Shown here: positions 22,093 to 23,082 of the stretch, piece after piece
Numbering within the stretch: the stretch's first letter is position 1
Layout: each line of letters begins with the position of its first letter
Assembly (NCBI GenBank): GCA_034435615.1
Contig: DAOTWZ010000065.1
Span: forward strand, 1 to 23,082
Direction: 5' to 3'
DNA length: 23,082 nucleotides
Origin: H17-190 sp034435615
GTDB lineage: Bacteria > Chloroflexota > Dehalococcoidia > SM23-28-2 > HRBIN24
Made by a program: the position numbers and the translations under genes
The notes under the pieces: generated by a model
Databases searched by the model: none
The model's input: the letters and a program-made list of their open reading frames with translations, nothing else
Told to the model about the DNA's origin: nothing

Positions 22093-22560
22093 TTGCGCCT
22101 CTGGAGCCTTCATCCCCGCTACCTGGACCCTCAGGGGCTGGTAGCCCTGTGGCGGGAGGGACTCCTCGCCCGCTCCGTGCTGACTGGCCAGACCAGGGGC
22201 TACCGCAGCCATCCCCAGCTCCAGCGCTTCAGGAGCGCCCCCGATCCCGTCGCCGCCATCGATGCCTACCTCTTCCACGTCTGGCGGGAGGCGACGCGGC
22301 GCGGCTATCGCTTTCGTCCCTGGCCAGCGCCCCCGCCGCTTTCCCTGCTATCAGTGACCTCCGGCCAGCTCGCCTTCGAGCTGGCCCATCTCAGGCGGAA
22401 ACTGGAGCGCCGCGCTCCCGGGTGGGCGCTGGGACTGCCCGATGCCCCGCCGGAGGCCCATCCCCTGTTCCGGGTGGTGCCCGGGCCGGTGGAGCCCTGG
22501 GAGCGAACGTCCTCGTCCAGACGGGCCGTCGATGCGCCCCCCAGGGGCGACCAGGCCTAG
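22093..22560 (+). CDS. Pyrimidine dimer DNA glycosylase (T4 endonuclease V family)
   Basis: A 155-residue protein of the Pyr_excise family (PF03013 type), which repairs UV-made cyclobutane pyrimidine dimers by base release and strand cleavage. The recognisable run is in the first 75 residues: LWSLHPRYLDPQGLVALWRE, LLARSVLTGQTRGYRSHPQL, RFRSAPDPVAAIDAYLFHVW and EATRRGYRFRPW. The remaining 75 residues are arginine- and proline-rich and less conserved. The start is a TTG (22093); no ATG or GTG suits and no clear Shine-Dalgarno is seen, so it probably relies on reading on from the Fe-S carrier gene 23 bases upstream. In T4 endonuclease V the amine of Thr2 is the nucleophile; here residue 2 is Arg, as in many bacterial relatives. 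Confidence 0.8.
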   Translation: MRLWSLHPRYLDPQGLVALWREGLLARSVLTGQTRGYRSHPQLQRFRSAPDPVAAIDAYLFHVWREATRRGYRFRPWPAPPPLSLLSVTSGQLAFELAHLRRKLERRAPGWALGLPDAPPEAHPLFRVVPGPVEPWERTSSSRRAVDAPPRGDQA

Positions 22561-22570
22561 GGCCGGCCCT
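22559..22570. repeat. 12-base perfect palindrome at the glycosylase stop
   Basis: AGGGCCGGCCCT begins within the TAG stop codon of the glycosylase gene. As RNA it can fold, but without a following U-tract; its role, if any, is unknown. Confidence 0.35.
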
Positions 22571-22699
22571 TACCCCAGCGCCCGCTCTCTCCTCGCCCCA
22601 CTGGTAGTGGACGCGCTCGCTCCGGGGGCGTCCGGGGCGGCGGTGTTGCAAATAGAAGCATAAATGATGAGAAACAGGGGGTTATGGCAGCCTCTGAAA
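22571..22699. other. Non-coding stretch with an AT-rich patch
   Basis: No gene is seen. From about 22645 the composition shifts from GC-rich to clearly AT-richer than the rest of the window, continuing to about 22735 through the promoter at 22702-22730. Short open frames on the minus strand here have no support. Confidence 0.45.
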
Positions 22700-22710
22700 C
22701 CTTGACAAGG
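22700..22710. promoter_or_regulatory. Inverted repeat over the -35 box, possible operator
   Basis: CCTTG-A-CAAGG, a perfect 11-base inverted repeat, contains the TTGACA -35 hexamer. A repressor bound there would block the promoter. It may also be chance. Confidence 0.3.
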
Positions 22711-22730
22711 CTCCACATATTGACTATTAC
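22702..22730 (+). promoter_or_regulatory. Promoter of the gene at the right edge
   Basis: TTGACA (22702-22707), 17-base spacer, TATTAC (22725-22730). The predicted start is near 22737, giving a leader of about 270 bases before ATG 23007, the longest in the window. Confidence 0.65.
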
Positions 22731-22736
22731 TCCCTG

Positions 22737-23006
22737 AGGGCGAGAAGGGCGCCCTTCTGCTGACGAGGGAGAGGCGCGGCGCCAGGACGGGGCCGCTTCC
22801 CCTCATCGCCGATGGCTCACCGCCGTTGGGGAAGGAGGTGAGGGGTGCGAGGGCAAGGAGGAGCTGTCCAGGCTACCGCCGGCGGGGACTGACCCGCCAG
22901 ACAGGGCCCAGGGGTTTCGGGGAGGCGGGAGACGGAGCGCTCGCTCCCCGGTTGGAACCGGGCCCATGATCCCCCACATACCTGCGAGCAGCGAGGAGGT
23001 AGAGCT
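22737..23006 (+). ncRNA. Long structured 5' leader, candidate cis-regulatory RNA
   Basis: About 270 bases with no supported gene. Hairpins seen: the perfect palindrome AGAAGGGCGCCCTTCT (22743-22758) at the start; GGCGGG-6-CCCGCC (22881-22898) enclosed by CTGTC/GACAG (22864-22868 with 22900-22904); GGAGC-4-GCTCC (22934-22947); and CCCGGT-4-ACCGGG (22947-22962). AGGAGG follows at 22993-22999, seven bases before the ATG. The consensus of cobalamin, TPP, FMN and T-box leaders was not found. Whether this is a real regulatory RNA is an inference. Confidence 0.35.
22743..22758. repeat. 16-base perfect palindrome at the transcription start
   Basis: AGAAGGGCGCCCTTCT is its own reverse complement and lies 6-21 bases after the predicted transcription start of the promoter at 22702-22730. 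It could be a dimeric-regulator operator or a 5' hairpin of the message. Confidence 0.55.
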
Positions 23007-23082
23007 ATGAAGTTCGCGGTGCTGTCGCTGCCAGCGATACCGGCCAGCCCCGAGGAGCGGAAGCGGCTGCGGCCCATAGCCC
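23007..23082 (+). CDS. Probable LLM-class oxidoreductase, N-terminus only
   Basis: Twenty-five codons from ATG 23007 to the right edge, with GAGGAGG seven bases upstream. The translation opens MKFAVLSLPAIPASPEERKR and continues with basic residues. The first strand MKFAVLSLP resembles that of LLM2 (MKFGVMFVIS) and of other luciferase-like proteins, many of which have a similar pre-helix insertion. With so little sequence the call is tentative, though the start itself is well supported. Confidence 0.5.
   Translation, partial: MKFAVLSLPAIPASPEERKRLRPIA

Noticed and set aside
22570..22806. Minus-strand open frame of 78 codons in the right-hand gap
   Set aside because: No ribosome site, no family, and it crosses a clear plus-strand promoter.
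22941..22966. tRNA T-arm-like sequence (GGTTGGAACC)
   Set aside because: No acceptor, D or anticodon arm around it; it is better explained as a simple hairpin.
22737..23006. Cobalamin riboswitch or T-box in the right-hand leader
   Set aside because: A GACCCGCCA stretch recalls the B12 box and GGTGAGGGGTGC recalls parts of TPP leaders, but the full conserved cores (GCCACTG, CTGAGA, GGTGGTACC) are absent.

Overview
The window is GC-rich throughout (by eye roughly 70% G+C), densely coded on both strands, and looks like a chromosome of a Chloroflexota-type bacterium. The pointers are luciferase-like (LLM) flavin oxidoreductases beside MFS transporter paralogues, a lutABC operon, and an rplI-dnaB-dnaD-helicase loader operon. 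The lineage call is an inference from gene content and could be wrong; a high-GC, low-GC-ancestor-like Gram-positive relative is the main alternative. No tRNA, rRNA, CRISPR array, insertion sequence, phage gene or origin was seen.

Left part (1-10687): four paralogous 12-helix MFS carriers (one cut by the left edge), two LLM oxidoreductases, a complete lutA-lutB-lutC lactate-oxidation operon and an alpha/beta hydrolase. LLM1 and three MFS genes run leftward; lutABC, the hydrolase and LLM2 run rightward from a divergent promoter pair at 4363-4427. The fourth MFS converges on LLM2. The carriers resemble the monocarboxylate/oxalate-formate branch of MFS, so uptake of organic acids feeding LutABC is a reasonable but unproven link.

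Middle (10709-12732): a ComF-family phosphoribosyltransferase diverges from moaD-moaE (molybdopterin synthase), followed by a zinc-ribbon NUDIX hydrolase. The two divergent promoters put the predicted transcription start at, or a few bases before, the start codon, which suggests leaderless or nearly leaderless messages. MoaD carries residues beyond its Gly-Gly, which is unusual.

Replication operon (16877 down to 12733, minus strand): rplI, dnaB, a DnaD-domain gene and a helicase-loader gene. The loader is the most striking item: two complete DnaC/DnaI-type AAA+ domains in tandem behind one zinc-binding N-terminus, aligned at a constant 187-residue offset, with the sensor-1 Asn missing in the first copy only.

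Right part (16905-23082): gltB (glutamate synthase large subunit, no gltD in view), an A-type iron-sulfur carrier with a perfect TATAAT promoter, a T4-endonuclease-V-family pyrimidine dimer glycosylase with a TTG start, then a 446-base non-coding stretch. That stretch holds an AT-rich promoter, a 16-base perfect palindrome at the transcription start and several hairpins, and leads into a gene cut by the right edge (probably another LLM protein). Promoters are easy to read here: most are TTGAC[AG] or TTGCCA, 16-18 bases, TANNNT. No hairpin followed by a U-tract was seen anywhere.
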